Assembly (NCBI GenBank): GCA_015478945.1
Contig: JABUQX010100242.1
Location: forward strand, 1 to 20,000
Length of the DNA stretch: 20,000 nt
From: Trachelipus rathkii
Lineage: Eukaryota > Arthropoda > Malacostraca > Isopoda > Trachelipodidae
Direction: 5' to 3'
Shown here: positions 1 to 9,953 of the stretch, one piece after another
Layout of the letters: each line of letters begins with the position of its first letter
Position numbering within the stretch: the first letter of the stretch is position 1
The notes under the pieces: generated by a model
Databases searched by the model: none
Told to the model about the DNA's origin: nothing
Seen by the model: only the letters and a program-made list of their open reading frames with translations
Made by a program: the position numbers and the translations under genes

Positions 1-930
1 GCAGTCTAATAAGGCTGAGCCTAGATAGAGTAGTATTATAACAAAAGGCTGAGCTATAGGTATAGAGCATTTACAATAGAAGGCTGCATTAGGTATTATA
101 TATAGTCAAGAAGGCTAGCTAGGTAGGAAGTCAAGAACGGTCATGCACTATTAGTAGCAGTTAAGAAAGCTGGCCTAGGTAGGATCAGTTAAGTTAAGGC
201 TGCCTACGGTAAGGTGAGTTTCAATGTACTAAGAATTAGACAATTAAGACCTAGGTACATTCAAGTTAAGAAGAACTGCCTATAGGTAGGCAGTCAAGAT
301 AATTGAGGCTTTGAACCTAGGATTAGTGATACAAGTCTTAAAAAGGCTGGCCTATGAAGTAGCAGTCAAGAAGCTGCCTAAGGTAGGCAGTCAAAAGGTT
401 CTGACCTAGGCATGAGGACAGTCAAGATTAAGAGCTGCTAAGAGTATATTGTAGATAAGTACATATTAAGTAAAGGCTGCTAAGGTAGCACCAGTCAAGT
501 AATGAGCTGCCTAGGATAAGTAGTTCAGATCAAGAGGCTGCCTTAAGGATAGGAACAGTCAGTAAAGGCTGCCTAAGTAGGCAGATCAAATGAAGGCTTT
601 GCATCTAAAAGTAGTAGGATACATTAAGAAGACTGCTAGGTAGGCGTCAGAAGGCTGGCCTAGGTAGGAGTTATCAGTCAAGAAGCCCTGCCTAGGATAG
701 TTCGAAAAGATTAAGAAGTAACATGCTAAGTAGGCAGTCTAAGAAGGTCTGCCTAGTAGGCAGTTTTATAGAAGGCTGCCTGGTAGCAGTCAATACAATG
801 AGTCTAGCCTAGTAGGCATTAAGAAGACTGCTAGGTAGTTTAAACAGTCTTAAGAAGAGAATACTGCCTATAGGTAAGGTACAGTTTTGAGGCTGATTAG
901 GTTGGCTGTCAGAAGGTCTACCTAGGTAGG
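1..930. repeat. 25-bp satellite array, left segment with many extra bases
   Basis: The unit pieces CTGCCTAGG, TAGGCAG and TCAAGAAGG recur throughout in one orientation, but the spacing is stretched beyond 25 bp by extra A and T bases and by lost C and G. The first 114 bases keep a recognisable order of variant monomers: CTAATAAGG, then CCTAGATAGAGTAGT, then GAGCATTTACAA, then TATATATAGTCAAG. The same order is seen near 5935 and 7951, so this segment is probably a poorly read copy of the roughly 2-kb super-repeat rather than an older diverged array edge. A GATTAG variant monomer at 895 also fits that order. No coding region is visible. Confidence 0.85.
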
Positions 931-986
931 TATTTTCTCCACCAACCACCCCACAACAAAACAAAAAAAACAACTTTTCAGGCAAC
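931..986. other. A/C-rich patch interrupting the array
   Basis: Between two ordinary repeat units lies about 56 bp with no unit remnants. It is dominated by A and C with short A runs, and has no G from 935 to 979. In composition it resembles the much longer stretch at 19191-19560. It could be a real insertion, but a short failure of base calling within one read explains it at least as well, because the array continues on both sides with no sign of target-site duplication or inverted ends. Confidence 0.6.
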
Positions 987-1840
987 CAGTCAAGAAGGCT
1001 GCCTAGGTAGGCAGTACAGAAGGCTGCCTAGTGTAGGTCAGTTAAGAAGACTGCTAGGTAGCAGTCAGAAGGCTGCCTAGGTAATGGGCAATTAAGAAGG
1101 CTGCCTAGGTAGGCAGTTAAGAAGCTGCCTAGGTAGGAAGTCAAAAGGCGCCTTAGGTAGGCCAGTCAAGAAGGCTCCTAGGTTAGGATGATTAAGAAGG
1201 CTCCCTAGGTAGGCAGTTAAGAAACCTGCCTAGGAAAAGGCGTCAAGAAGGCTGCTAAGGTAGAGCAGTTAAGAAGGACTGCCATAGGTAGGCCACAGTT
1301 AAGAAAGATGCCTAGGTAGGCAGGTAACGAAGGCTGCCTAGGTAGGCAAGTCAATGAAGGCTGGCTAGGTAGGCAGTCAAGAAGGCTGCTAGGCAGGCAG
1401 GTCAAAAGGTTGCCTAAGGTCGGCCAGTTAAGAAGGCTGCCCCTAGGTAGGCAGTCAAGAAGGCTGCCTAGGCATTCAGTCAAGAAGGCTGCCGCCAAGG
1501 TAGGCAGTCAAAAAGGCTGCCTAGGTTAGGCATTCAAGAAGGCTGCCTAGGTATAAGAAGTCAAGAAGGCTGCATAGGCAGGCAGTCAAAAGGGCTGCCT
1601 AGGTAGGCAGTTAAGAAGTTCTGCCTAGGTAGGCAGTTAGAAGGAATGCTAGGTAGGCAGTCCAAGAAGGACTGCCTAGGTAGGCGAGTTAAAAAAAGAC
1701 TGCTTAGGTAGCAGTCCAAGAAGGGCTGCCTAGGTAGGGAAGCCAGCAAGAAGGCTGCCTAGGTTCAGGTAAGTTCAAGAAGGCCTGCCTAGGTAGGCCA
1801 AGTCAAGAAGGCTGCCTAGGTAGGCAGTCAAGAAGGCTGC
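987..1840. repeat. 25-bp satellite array, readable segment
   Basis: This is a head-to-tail series of the 25-bp unit, with most copies close to consensus apart from single-base insertions and deletions. Both spacer types, TCAAGAAGG and TTAAGAAGR, occur. It contains a 7-monomer higher-order block at 1386-1569 that recurs at 7060 and 9147. The minus-strand reading frames of 62 and 93 codons in this segment (1217-1498 and 1561-1749) are built entirely of repeat-derived residues and are not genes. Confidence 0.95.
1386..1569. repeat. 7-monomer higher-order block, copy 1
   Basis: Seven successive variant monomers can be read: a GGCAGGCAG monomer; an AAGGTCGG monomer with TTAAG; a near-consensus monomer; a monomer with GGCATTCAGTC; a CCAAGG monomer ending TCAAAAAGG; a monomer with GGCATTCAAG; and one with GGTATAAGAAGTC. 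The same variants in the same order occur at 7060-7253 and 9147-9329. Sharing an ordered set of rare substitutions argues for duplication of the whole block rather than independent change. Confidence 0.75.
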
Positions 1841-2615
1841 TTACCGTCAGAGCGCAGCATCAACGCACGCGAGCCCCATTGGTTACGACGAGGACAATTA
1901 TGAAAGAAGTGCACTGCCAGAGGTAGAAGACCATCAAAAAAACACTCAAAAAAGAATGGTTCCTGGGCCTATGCAGCCGCGCTTCACGAAGCTGCCAAAG
2001 GTAGAGCCAGATCCAAATCCAGTTCTTAAGAAAGGCCTCTGAGCACTACTAGAGTAAAGGAAACAGTCAAGAAGGGTCCTAGTGAAGAAGGCCATGGTCA
2101 CTACGACAGCACTTAACCATAAGGTAATAAATTCTTCAAACGTACAAATCCGAAATGGGGATGAGACCATAGCAATAGGTAATATACCAGCCAAAGAAAT
2201 GGCGGATAACCCTACAGTAGTATAGTCGCAGCCTAAAAAGACTGCATAGGTAGCAGTCTAGAAGCTGCCTACGCTAATGCAGAATAAACAAAAGGAGCAG
2301 ACTATAGGTAGGGACAGTTACACAGAAACGACTGCTCTCACCGCTGCTATTACAGGCCAATTTCTGGTCAGTCACGTCAATGGCGCCTTACGGATTCACG
2401 GATAACAGTAAAGAAGGTTGCTCGTTAGGCCATTGGAGAAGCTAGACCTAGATAGGTATAACCACATACAGTAAGCCGCCTGCTCTACTACTTATTGCCA
2501 GTCACTACACGCTCGAGACCATAGACTAAGGTAGCATTCCAGACGATAGGCTGAGCACTAGGTAAGCAACCCATTACTCAAGACGCCACAGCTAGCCCTA
2601 AGCGTAGGCTACCTT
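1841..2615. repeat. Degenerate zone inside the array
   Basis: The 25-bp rhythm collapses here, yet scattered remnants persist in the normal orientation: GCTGCCAAAGGTAG near 1991, ACAGTCAAGAAGGG near 2063, GACTGCATAGGTAGCAGTC near 2241 and CTATAGGTAGGGACAGTT near 2301. The sequence between remnants looks random and is not a recognisable mobile element; I see no terminal repeats or coding domains. The letters of the unit often survive in order with extra bases between them, as expected of a low-quality read segment with many false insertions. An old diverged island of the array is the alternative. An 82-codon minus-strand frame at 1946-2194 has no family resemblance that I can see. Confidence 0.65.
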
Positions 2616-4820
2616 AATAGTCCAAGAAGGCTGCTAGGTAAGCAGTCAAGACAGGCTGCCTAGGTAGGCAGTCTAAAAGGTTGCCCTGGTAGGCAGTTAA
2701 GAAGGCTGCCTAGTACGGCAGTCAAGAAAGCTGCCTAGGTAATCAGTTAAGAAGACTGCCTAGGTAGCAGTCAAGAGCTGCCTAGGCCGGCAGTCAAGAA
2801 GGCTGCCTAGGTAGGCAGTCAACGAAGGCTGCTAGGTAGGCAGTCCAAGAAGGCTGCCTAGTGCAGGCAGTCAAGAAGCTGCTAAGGTAGGCCAATTAAG
2901 AAGGCTGCCTAGGTAGGCAAGTCAAGAAGGCCTGCCTACGTAGGAGGCAGTCAGAAGGCTGCCCTGGTAGGCCAGTCAAGAAGGCTGCCCAGGTAGGCAG
3001 TCAAGAAGGAGCTGCCTAGGTAGGCCAGTCAAAAACGCGCTGCCTAGGTAGCGCAAGTCCAAGAAAGCTGCCTAGGTGGCAGTCAAAGCAAGGCTGCCTC
3101 CAGGTAAGGCAGCAAGAAGGCTGCTAGGAAGCGCGTCAAGAAGGTTGCCTAGGTAATCCGTCAAGAAGGCTGCCTAGGTAGCCAGTCAAGAAGGCATGCA
3201 GTAGGCAGTCAAGAAATGGCTGCCTAGGCAGGCAGTCAAGAAGCCTGCCTAGGTTGGCAATTAAGAAGGCTGCCTAGTAGGCAGTTAAAAGCAATTTGCC
3301 TAGGCAGGCAGTCAAGAAAGCTGCCTAGGTAGGCAGTCAGAAAGGCTGCCTAGGTAGGCCATCAAGAAGGCTGCCTAGGTTATATAGTCAAGAAGGATGG
3401 CCCCCCTAGGTCAGGCAAGTCAGAAGGCTGGCCTAGCCGTAGGCCAGTCTAAAGAAGGCTGCCTAGGTAGGCAGTTAAGAAAGACTGCCTAGGTAGGCCA
3501 GTCAAGACAGGCTGCTGTAGGTATGCAGTCAACGAAGGCTGCCTAGCCGTAGCAGTATCAAGAAAGCTGCCTAGGTAGGCAGTCAAGAAGCGACTGGCTC
3601 AGGCCTGGCCCAGTCAAGAAGGATGCCAGCAGGCAGTCACCCAGAAAGGCTGCCTAGGTAGGCAGTCAAGAAGGCCGCCTAGGTAGGCAGTTCAAGAAGG
3701 CTGCCTAGTAAGGCAGTCAAGAAGGCTGCCTAGGTACGCAGTTAAGAAGACTGCTAGGTTGGCCAGTCAGAAGGCTGCCTAGGTAGGCCATATTAAGAAG
3801 GTGCCTAGGTAGGGAGTTAAGAAGACTGCCTAGGTAGCAGTCAAGAAGGTCTGCCTAGGTAAGGCAGTCAATGAACAGGCCTGCCTAGTGTAGGCAGTCA
3901 AGAAGCTGCCTAGGCAGGCAGTCAAGAAGGCCCTGGCCTAGGTAGGCCAGTCAAGACAGGCTGCCTAGGTAGGCTGTCAAGAAAGCTGCCTAGGTACAGG
4001 TAGGCATCCAAGAAGGCTGCCTAGGTAGGCCAGTTAACGAAGGCTGCCTAGGTAGGCAGTCAAGAAGGCTTCATAGGCAGGCAGTCAAGAGGGCTGCCTC
4101 AGGTAGGCAGTCCAAGAAGGCTGCCTAATCGGCCAGTCAAGAAGCTGCCTAGGTAGGCAGGTCAAGAAGGCTTGCCTAGGTTGGCAGTCAGAAGCTTGCT
4201 AAGGTAGGTCAGTCAAGAAGGCGGCCTAGGCTCCGGCCAGTCAAGAAGGCTGCCCTAGGTCAGGCCACCACGAAGGCCATGCCTAGGCTAGGCCCGTTAA
4301 GAAGACTGCCCTAGGTAGCAGTCAAGAAGGCTGCCTAGGTAGCCAGTTAAGAAGGCTGAATTGGTAGGCAGTCAAGAAGGCCGCCTAGGTAGGCAGTCAA
4401 GAAAGGCTGCTAGGTAGGCAGTAAAGAAGGCTGCCTAGGTAGGCATTTAAGAAGACTGCTAGGTAGGCAGTCAGAAGGCTGCCTAGGTAGGCAGTTTATA
4501 AGAGGCTGCCTACGGTAAGGAGTTAAAAAGACGCCTAAGTAAGGCCAGTCAAGCACCAGGCCTGACTAGGTAGCAGTCAAGAAGGCGGCCTAGGTAGCGC
4601 AGTCAGAAAGGCTGCCCTTAGGTAGGCCAGTCAAGAAAGCTGCTAGGTAGGCAGTCAAGAAGGCTGCCTAGGTAGGCAGTCAAGAAGGCTGCCTAGGTAG
4701 GCAGTCTAAGAAGGCTGCTAGGTAGGCAGTCAAGAACGGTTGCCTAGGTACGGCAAGTCAAGAAGGCCCTGCCTAGGTGGAAGTGAAAGAAGCGATTGCC
4801 TAGTACGGCAGTCAAGAAGG

Positions 4821-5003
4821 CTGCCTAGGGCAAGGCAGCTCAAGAAAGGCGCCAACGGTAGGCAATTAAGAAGGTGCCTAAGGTTAGGCCAGTCAATCAC
4901 AGGCCCTCCCTACGCAGCGTCAGCAAGGCTGCCAAGGTAGGCAGTCAAGAAGGCTGCCTAGGTTGGCATTCAAGAAGGCTGCCTAGGTTTAAAGTCAAGA
5001 AGG
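4821..5003. repeat. Higher-order block, shortened and modified copy
   Basis: The monomer order here is: CAAGGCAG monomer; CCAACGGTAGGCAATTAAG monomer; AGGTTAGGCC monomer; a badly read monomer with CTACGCAG; one CCAAGGTAGG monomer; GGTTGGCATTCAAG; and GGTTTAAAGTCAAG. This matches the 8-monomer blocks at 7516, 9591 and 12958, except that one of the two successive CCAAGG monomers is absent. Loss of one unit by unequal exchange, or a read deletion, would explain it. Confidence 0.6.
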
Positions 5004-5293
5004 CTGCCTAGGTAGGAAGTCAAGAAGGCTGCCTAGGTAGGCAGTAAAGAAGGCTGCCTAGGCAAGGCAGTTAAGAGAAGACTGCCTAGGAGGCAAGTCA
5101 ACGGAAGGCTGCCTACGGTAGGCCCGTCAAGAACAGGCTGCTAGGTAGGCCAGTCAAGGAAAGGCTGCCTAGGTAGGCAGTCCATCAAGCTGCCTAGGTG
5201 CCAGTCCAAGAAGGCTGCTAGGCAGCGCCAGTAAGAAGCTGCCTAGGTAGCGCCAGTCAAGAAAACGCTGCCTAGGTAGGGCAGTCAAGAAGG

Positions 5294-5468
5294 CTGCCTA
5301 GGTAGGCAGTCAAGAAGGCTTCCTAGGTAGGCAGTTAAGAAGACTGCCTAGGTAGGCAGTCAAGAAGGCTGCCTAGGTAGGCAGTTAAGAAGGCTGCCTA
5401 GGTAGGCAGTTAAGAAGACTGCCTAGGTAGGCAGTCAAGAAGGCTGCCTAGGTAGGCAGTCAAGAAGG
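5294..5468. repeat. Indel-free run of 7 units
   Basis: Seven consecutive units begin exactly 25 bp apart (5294, 5319, 5344, 5369, 5394, 5419, 5444). Spacers mix the C type and the T type. The stretch establishes the true period and shows that the C/T difference in TCAAG versus TTAAG is a real monomer difference, independent of indel noise. Confidence 0.95.
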
Positions 5469-5934
5469 CTGCCTAGGTAGGCAACTAAAAGGCTCCCTAG
5501 GCAGGCAGTCAAGAACGGCTTGCCTAGGTAGCGCCCCAGTCAGAAGGCTGCCTGGTACAGGCGGCAGTCAAGAAGGCTGCCAAGGTAGGCAGTCAAGAAG
5601 GCTGCCTAGGTAGGCAGTTAAGAAGGCTGCCTAGGTAGGCAGTCAAGAACGCTTCCTAGGCAGGCAGTCAAGAAGGCTGCCTAGGTAGGCAGTCAAGAAG
5701 GCTGCCTAGGTAGGCATCACGAAGGTGCCTAGGTAGCGCAGTCAAAAAGGCTTGGCCTAGGTAGGCAGTCACAGAGGCTGACTACCGTAGGGCAGTCCAA
5801 GAAAGGCTGCCTAGGTAGGCAGTTAACGAAGACTGTAGGTATGGCAGGTCAAAAGGCGGCCCTTAGGTAGCAGTCCAAGAAGGGTTGCCTCGGTGGCAAC
5901 TTAAGAGGCTGCCCTAGGTAGGAGTCAATGAAGG

Positions 5935-6035
5935 CTGCTAGTCAGCGCAAGTCAATAAGGCTGCCTAGATAGGTAGTCAAGAAGGCTGCCTAGGTAGGCA
6001 TTCAAGAAGGCTGCCTAGGTATATAGTCAAGAAGG
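5935..6035. repeat. Landmark four-monomer cassette, copy A
   Basis: Four successive monomers carry GTCAATAAGG, CTAGATAGGTAGTC, GGCATTCAAGAAGG and GGTATATAGTCAAG. The same four in the same order occur at 7951-8057 and, with many extra bases, at 1-114. The TATATAG change abolishes the right arm of the unit's inverted repeat, so this monomer cannot form the usual stem. Confidence 0.8.
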
Positions 6036-7059
6036 CTGCCTAGGTAGGCAGTCAAGAAGGCTGCCTAGGTAGGCACGTTTAAGAAAGCTGCCTACGGTAG
6101 GCAGTTACAGAGAAGGCTGCCTAAGGTAGCAGTCCAACAGAAAGCTGCTCAGGTAATCAGTAAGAAAACCTGCCCCTAGGTAGGCAGTCAAGAAGCTGCC
6201 TAGGTAGCCCGCAGTCAAGACAAGGCTGCCTAGGTAGGCACTCAAGAAGGCTGCCTAGGTAGGCCAGTCAAGAAGGCCTGCCTAGGCAAGCAGCAATGAA
6301 GGCTGCTTAAAGGTAAGGCAATTAAAGAAGGCTGCCTAGGTAGGCAGTCAAGAAGGCTTGCCAGGTAGGCAGTCAAGAAGGCGCTTTGCCTAGTTAGGCA
6401 GTCACGAAGGTGCCTAGGTCGGCAGTCAAGCAAGCGCTGCCTAGGTAGGCAAGTTTAAGAAGACTGCCCCCTAGGGGGTAGGCAGTCAAGAGGCCTGCTA
6501 GGTAGGCCAGTCAACGAAGCCTGCCTAGGTAGGAAGTTAAGAAGCAGACTGCCTAGGTAGGCAGTCAAGAAGGCTGCCTAGTGTAGGCAGGTTAAGAGGC
6601 TGCACTAGGTAGGAGTCATAAAGCGCTGCCTTAGGTAGGCAGTTAACGAAGATTGCCTAGGTAGTCAGTCAAGAAGGCTCCTAGGTAGGGCAGTTTAATG
6701 AAGCTGATTACGGTAGGAGTTCAAGAAGGCTGCCTAAGGTAGGCAGTCAAGAAGGCTGCCTAGGTAGGGCAGTAAAGAAGGCTGCCTAGGTAGGCAGTTA
6801 AGAAGACTGCCTAGGTTAGGCAGTCAAGAAGGCTGCCTAGTAGGCAGTCTAAGAAGGCTGCCTAGGTAGCCAATTTAAGAAGACTGCCTAGGTAGGCAGT
6901 CAAGAGGCTGCCTAGGTAGGGCAGTCCAAGAAGCTGCCCTAGTACGGCAGTTTAAGAAGGCTGCCTAAGCGTAGGCAGTTAAGAAGCCTGCCTAGGTAGG
7001 CAGTCAAAAGGCTGCCAGGTAGGCAGTCAGAAGGCTGCCTAGGGAGGCAGTCAAGAAGG

Positions 7060-7253
7060 CTGCCTAGGCAGGCAGTTCAAGAAGGTTGCCTAGGTCAGGC
7101 CAAGTTTAAGACAGGCTGCCTAGGTAGGTCAGTCCAAGAAGGCTGCCTAGGCATATCAGTCAAGAAGGCCTGCCAAGGTTAGGCAGTCAAAACAAGGCTG
7201 CCTAGGGTAGGCCATTCAAAGAAGGCTGCCTAGGTATACAACATCCAAGAAGG
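7060..7253. repeat. 7-monomer higher-order block, copy 2
   Basis: Seven monomers follow the order seen at 1386 and 9147: GGCAGGCAGTTCAAG; a monomer with TTTAAG; near-consensus; GGCATATCAGTCAAG; CCAAGGTTAGGCAGTCAAAAC; GGCCATTCAAAG; and GGTATACAACATCC. The single-base insertions differ from those in the other copies while the substitutions agree. Confidence 0.75.
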
Positions 7254-7515
7254 CTGCCTAGGTAAGGCAAGTCAGAAGGCCTCCTAGGTAGGCAGTTAAG
7301 AAGGCTGCTAGGTAGGCCAGGTTAAGAAGGCTGCCTAAGGTAGGCAGTCAAAGAAGGCTGCCTAGCGTAGGCAGTCCTAAAAAGACTGCCTCGGGTAGGC
7401 AGTCAAGAAGGCTACCTAGTTAGGGCCACGTCAAGAAGGCTGCCTAGGTAGGGTAGTCAAGAAGGCTGCTAGGTAGGCAGTCAAGAAAGGCTGCCTAGGT
7501 CGGCAGTCAAGAAGG

Positions 7516-7719
7516 CTGCCTAGAAAGGCAGTCAGCAAGGCTGGCCAAGGTAGGCAATTAAGAAAGCTGCCTAGGTAGGGCCAGTCAACGAAGGCTGCTA
7601 CGGCAGGCAGTCAAGAGGCTGCCAAGGGTAGGCCAGTCAGAAGGCAGCCAAGGTAGGCAGTCAAGAAGGCTGCTAGGTAGGCATTCCAAGAAGGCTACTA
7701 GGTATATAGGTCAAGAAGG
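7516..7719. repeat. 8-monomer higher-order block, copy 1
   Basis: Eight monomers can be read: TAGAAAGGCAG; CCAAGGTAGGCAATTAAG; near-consensus; CTACGGCAGGCAG; CCAAGGGTAGG; CAGCCAAGGTAGG; GGCATTCCAAG; GGTATATAGGTCAAG. The length of 204 bp is close to 8 x 25. The block recurs at 9591-9798 and 12958-13161. Two successive CCAAGG monomers lie inside it, each losing the CCTAGG site. Confidence 0.8.
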
Positions 7720-7950
7720 CCTGTTGCCTAGGTAGGCACAGTCAGAAGGCTGCCTAGGTAGCGCAGTTAAAAAAGCTGCTAGGTAGGCCAGTTAACGAAG
7801 CTGCCTAGGTATGCAGTCAAAAAGCTGCCTAGGTAGGCCAGTTAAGAAGACTGCTAGGTAGGAGTCAAGAAGGCGGCCCTAGGTAGGCAGTCAAGAAGGT
7901 TGCCTAGGTGGGCAGTCAAGAAGGCTGCCTAGGTAGGTCGTCAAGAAGGG

Positions 7951-8057
7951 CTGCCTAGTCAGGCCAGGTCAATAAGCCGCTGCCTAGATAGGTAGTCAAG
8001 AACGGTTGCCTAGGTAGGCATTCCAGAAGGCTGCCTAGGTATACTAGTCAACGAAGG
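7951..8057. repeat. Landmark four-monomer cassette, copy B
   Basis: These are the same four successive variant monomers as at 5935-6035: one with GTCAATAAG, one with CTAGATAGGTAGTC, one with GGCATTCCAG and one with GGTATACTAGTCAAC. It marks the start of the second super-repeat copy. Confidence 0.8.
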
Positions 8058-9146
8058 CTGCCTAGGTAGGCAGTCAAGAAGGCTGCCTAGGTAGGGAGTT
8101 AAGAAGACCACCTAGGTAGGTAGGCGTTAAGAAGGCTGCCCTAGGTAGGCAGTCAAGAAAAGCTGCCTAAGTAACTAGGTAGGCAGTGAAGAAGACTGCC
8201 TAGGTAGGCAGTTCAAGACACAGGCCTCTCCTAGGTAGGCAGTCAAAATGGCTGCCTAGGTAGGCAGTCAAGAAGGCTGCCTTTACGGTAGGCCAGTCCA
8301 AGAAGGCTGCCTCAGGCAGTGCAGTCAGAAGGCTGCTAAGGTAGGCAATTAGGAAGGCCGCCTAGGTAGGCAGTCAAGAACGGCTGCCTAGGTAGGCAGT
8401 CAAGAAGGCTGCCTTGGTAGGCAGTCCACGAAGGCTGCCTAGGTGGCCGTCAAGAAGGCTTGCCTAGGTACGGCAGTTTAAGAAAAGCACTGCCTCAGGT
8501 AGGCCAGTCAGAAGGCTGCCTAGGTAGCAGTCAAGAAGGCGCCTAGGTATGAAGTCAAGAAGGCTGCCTAGGTAGGCATGTCAGAACGCGGCCTAGGTAG
8601 GCATTTAAGAAGGCTGCCTAGGTAGGCAGTCATAAAGGCTGCCTAGGTTAGGCAGTTAAGAAGACTGCTCTAGGTCAGTCGTCAAAAGGCTGCTAAAGGT
8701 AGGCGTTAAGAGGCTGATTAGTGTAGGCTCGTCAAGAAGGATGCCTAGGTAGGCCAGTCAAGAAGGCTGTATGGTAGCGCAGTAAACGAAGGCTGCCTTG
8801 GGTAGGCATTAAGAAGACTGCCTAGGTAGGCAGTCAAGAAGGCTGGCTAGGTAGGCGCAGTTAACAAGGCTGCCTAGGTAGGCAGTAAGAAGACTGCCTA
8901 GGTAGGCAGTCAAGAAAGGGCTGCCTAGGTAGGCAGTCCAAAAGGCTGCCTAGGTGTAGGCCACGTAATAGAGGCTGCTAGGTAGGCAGTTAAGAAGATG
9001 CCTAGGAAGCAGTCAAGAAGGCTGCCTAGCTAGCCAGTTAAGAAGGCTGCCTATGTAGGCAGTTAAAACGACTGCCTAGGTAGGCAGTCAAGAAGCTGCC
9101 TAGTAGGCAGTCAAGAAGGCCGTTGCCTAGTAGGCAGTCAAGAAGG

Positions 9147-9329
9147 CTGCTAGGCAGGCAAGTCAAGGAACGGTTTGCCTAGGTAGTCAGAAGAGAAGGC
9201 TGCCTAGGTAGGCAGTCAAGAAGGCTGCATAGGCATTCAGTCAAGAAGCGCTGCCTAAGGTTAGGCAGTCAAAAAAGGCTGCCTAGGTAGGCATTCAAGA
9301 AGGCTGCCTAGGCTAGCAATCAAAGAAGG
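9147..9329. repeat. 7-monomer higher-order block, copy 3
   Basis: The order is GGCAGGCAAGTCAAGG; a monomer read as GGTAGTCAGAAG; consensus; GCATAGGCATTCAGTCAAG; AAGGTTAGGCAGTCAAAAAAGG; GGCATTCAAG; GGCTAGCAATCAAAG. It is particularly close to 1386-1569: both share the GGCATTCAGTC monomer followed by the TCAAAAA monomer. Confidence 0.75.
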
Positions 9330-9590
9330 CTGCTAGTAGGCAGTCAAGAAGGCTGGCCTAGGTAGCGCCAGTTAAGAACGGCTGCCTAGGTAGGCCAGTT
9401 AAGACCAGGCTGCCTAGTCAGGCAGTCAAGAAAAGGCTGCCTAAGGTAGGCAGTTAAGTAGACTGCCTAGGTAGGCAGTCAGGGAAGGCTGCCTAGGTAG
9501 GCAGTCAAGAAGGCTGCTAGGTAGGTAGTCAGAAGGCTGCCTAAGGTATGGCAGTCAAGAAAGGCTCGCCTAGGTAGGCAGTCAAGAAGG

Positions 9591-9798
9591 CTGCCTAGAA
9601 CAGGCAGTCAAGAAGGCTGCCCAGGAAGGCAACTAAGACGGCTGCGTAGGTAGCAGGCAAGAACGGCTGCCTAAGGCAGGCAGTAAGAAGGCTGCCAAGG
9701 TCAGGCCAGTCAAGAAGGACTGCCAAGGTTAGGCAGTCCAAGAAAGGCTGCCTAGGTACGGCATTCAGAAGGTGCCTAGGTCATACTAGTCAAGAAGG
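9591..9798. repeat. 8-monomer higher-order block, copy 2
   Basis: Eight monomers match 7516-7719 one for one: AACAGGCAG; CCAGGAAGGCAACTAAG; GCGTAGG; AAGGCAGGCAG; CCAAGGTCAGG; CCAAGGTTAGG; GGCATTCAG; GGTCATACTAGTC. The length is 208 bp. Confidence 0.75.
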
Positions 9799-9953
9799 CT
9801 GCCTACGGTAGGCATCAGAAGCTGCCTAGCGAAGGCAGTTAAGAAAAGATGCCAAGGTCGGCCGAGCAAAAAAGGCCGCCAAGGGAGGGGGAGTCAAAAA
9901 GGCCTGCCTACGTAGGAAGTTAAGAAGACTGCTTGGTAAGGCAGTCAAGAAGG

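Larger units (their letters stand above)
5935..7950. repeat. Super-repeat of about 2.0 kb, copy A
   Basis: This copy is defined by ordered landmark monomers: GTCAATAAGG (5951), CTAGATAGGTAGT (5965), GGCATTCAAG (5997), TATATAG (6020), a GGCAATTAAAG monomer (about 6319), GATTACGG (6716), the 7-monomer block (7060-7253) and the 8-monomer block (7516-7719). Every landmark has a partner in the same order about 2.0-2.1 kb downstream. The boundary chosen here is the first landmark and is arbitrary within a tandem duplication. Confidence 0.7.
7951..9798. repeat. Super-repeat of about 2.0 kb, copy B
   Basis: This interval repeats the landmarks of 5935-7950 in the same order: AATAAG and CTAGATAGGTAGT (7951-8005), GGCATTCC (8019), TATACTAG (8040), GGCAATTAGG (about 8346), GATTAGTG (8716), the 7-monomer block (9147-9329) and the 8-monomer block (9591-9798). 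Offsets to copy A run from about 2000 to 2090 bp, the drift being compatible with read indels plus gain of a few monomers between 8716 and 9147. The right end is set at the last shared landmark; the true end may lie near 10 kb. Confidence 0.7.

Noticed and set aside
931..986. A small transposable-element insertion into the array.
   Set aside because: It has no inverted termini, no target-site duplication and no poly-A tail with a recognisable body; it is only A/C-rich low-complexity sequence.
1946..2194. Minus-strand frame of 82 codons in the degenerate zone, with hydrophobic stretches.
   Set aside because: It overlaps repeat remnants, has no recognised motif or conserved context, and its length is within chance expectation for patternless DNA.
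4740..4940. Plus-strand frame of 66 codons, Arg-rich.
   Set aside because: It lies wholly in the array and includes badly read units; its residues are the repeat read in shifting frames. No domain is visible.
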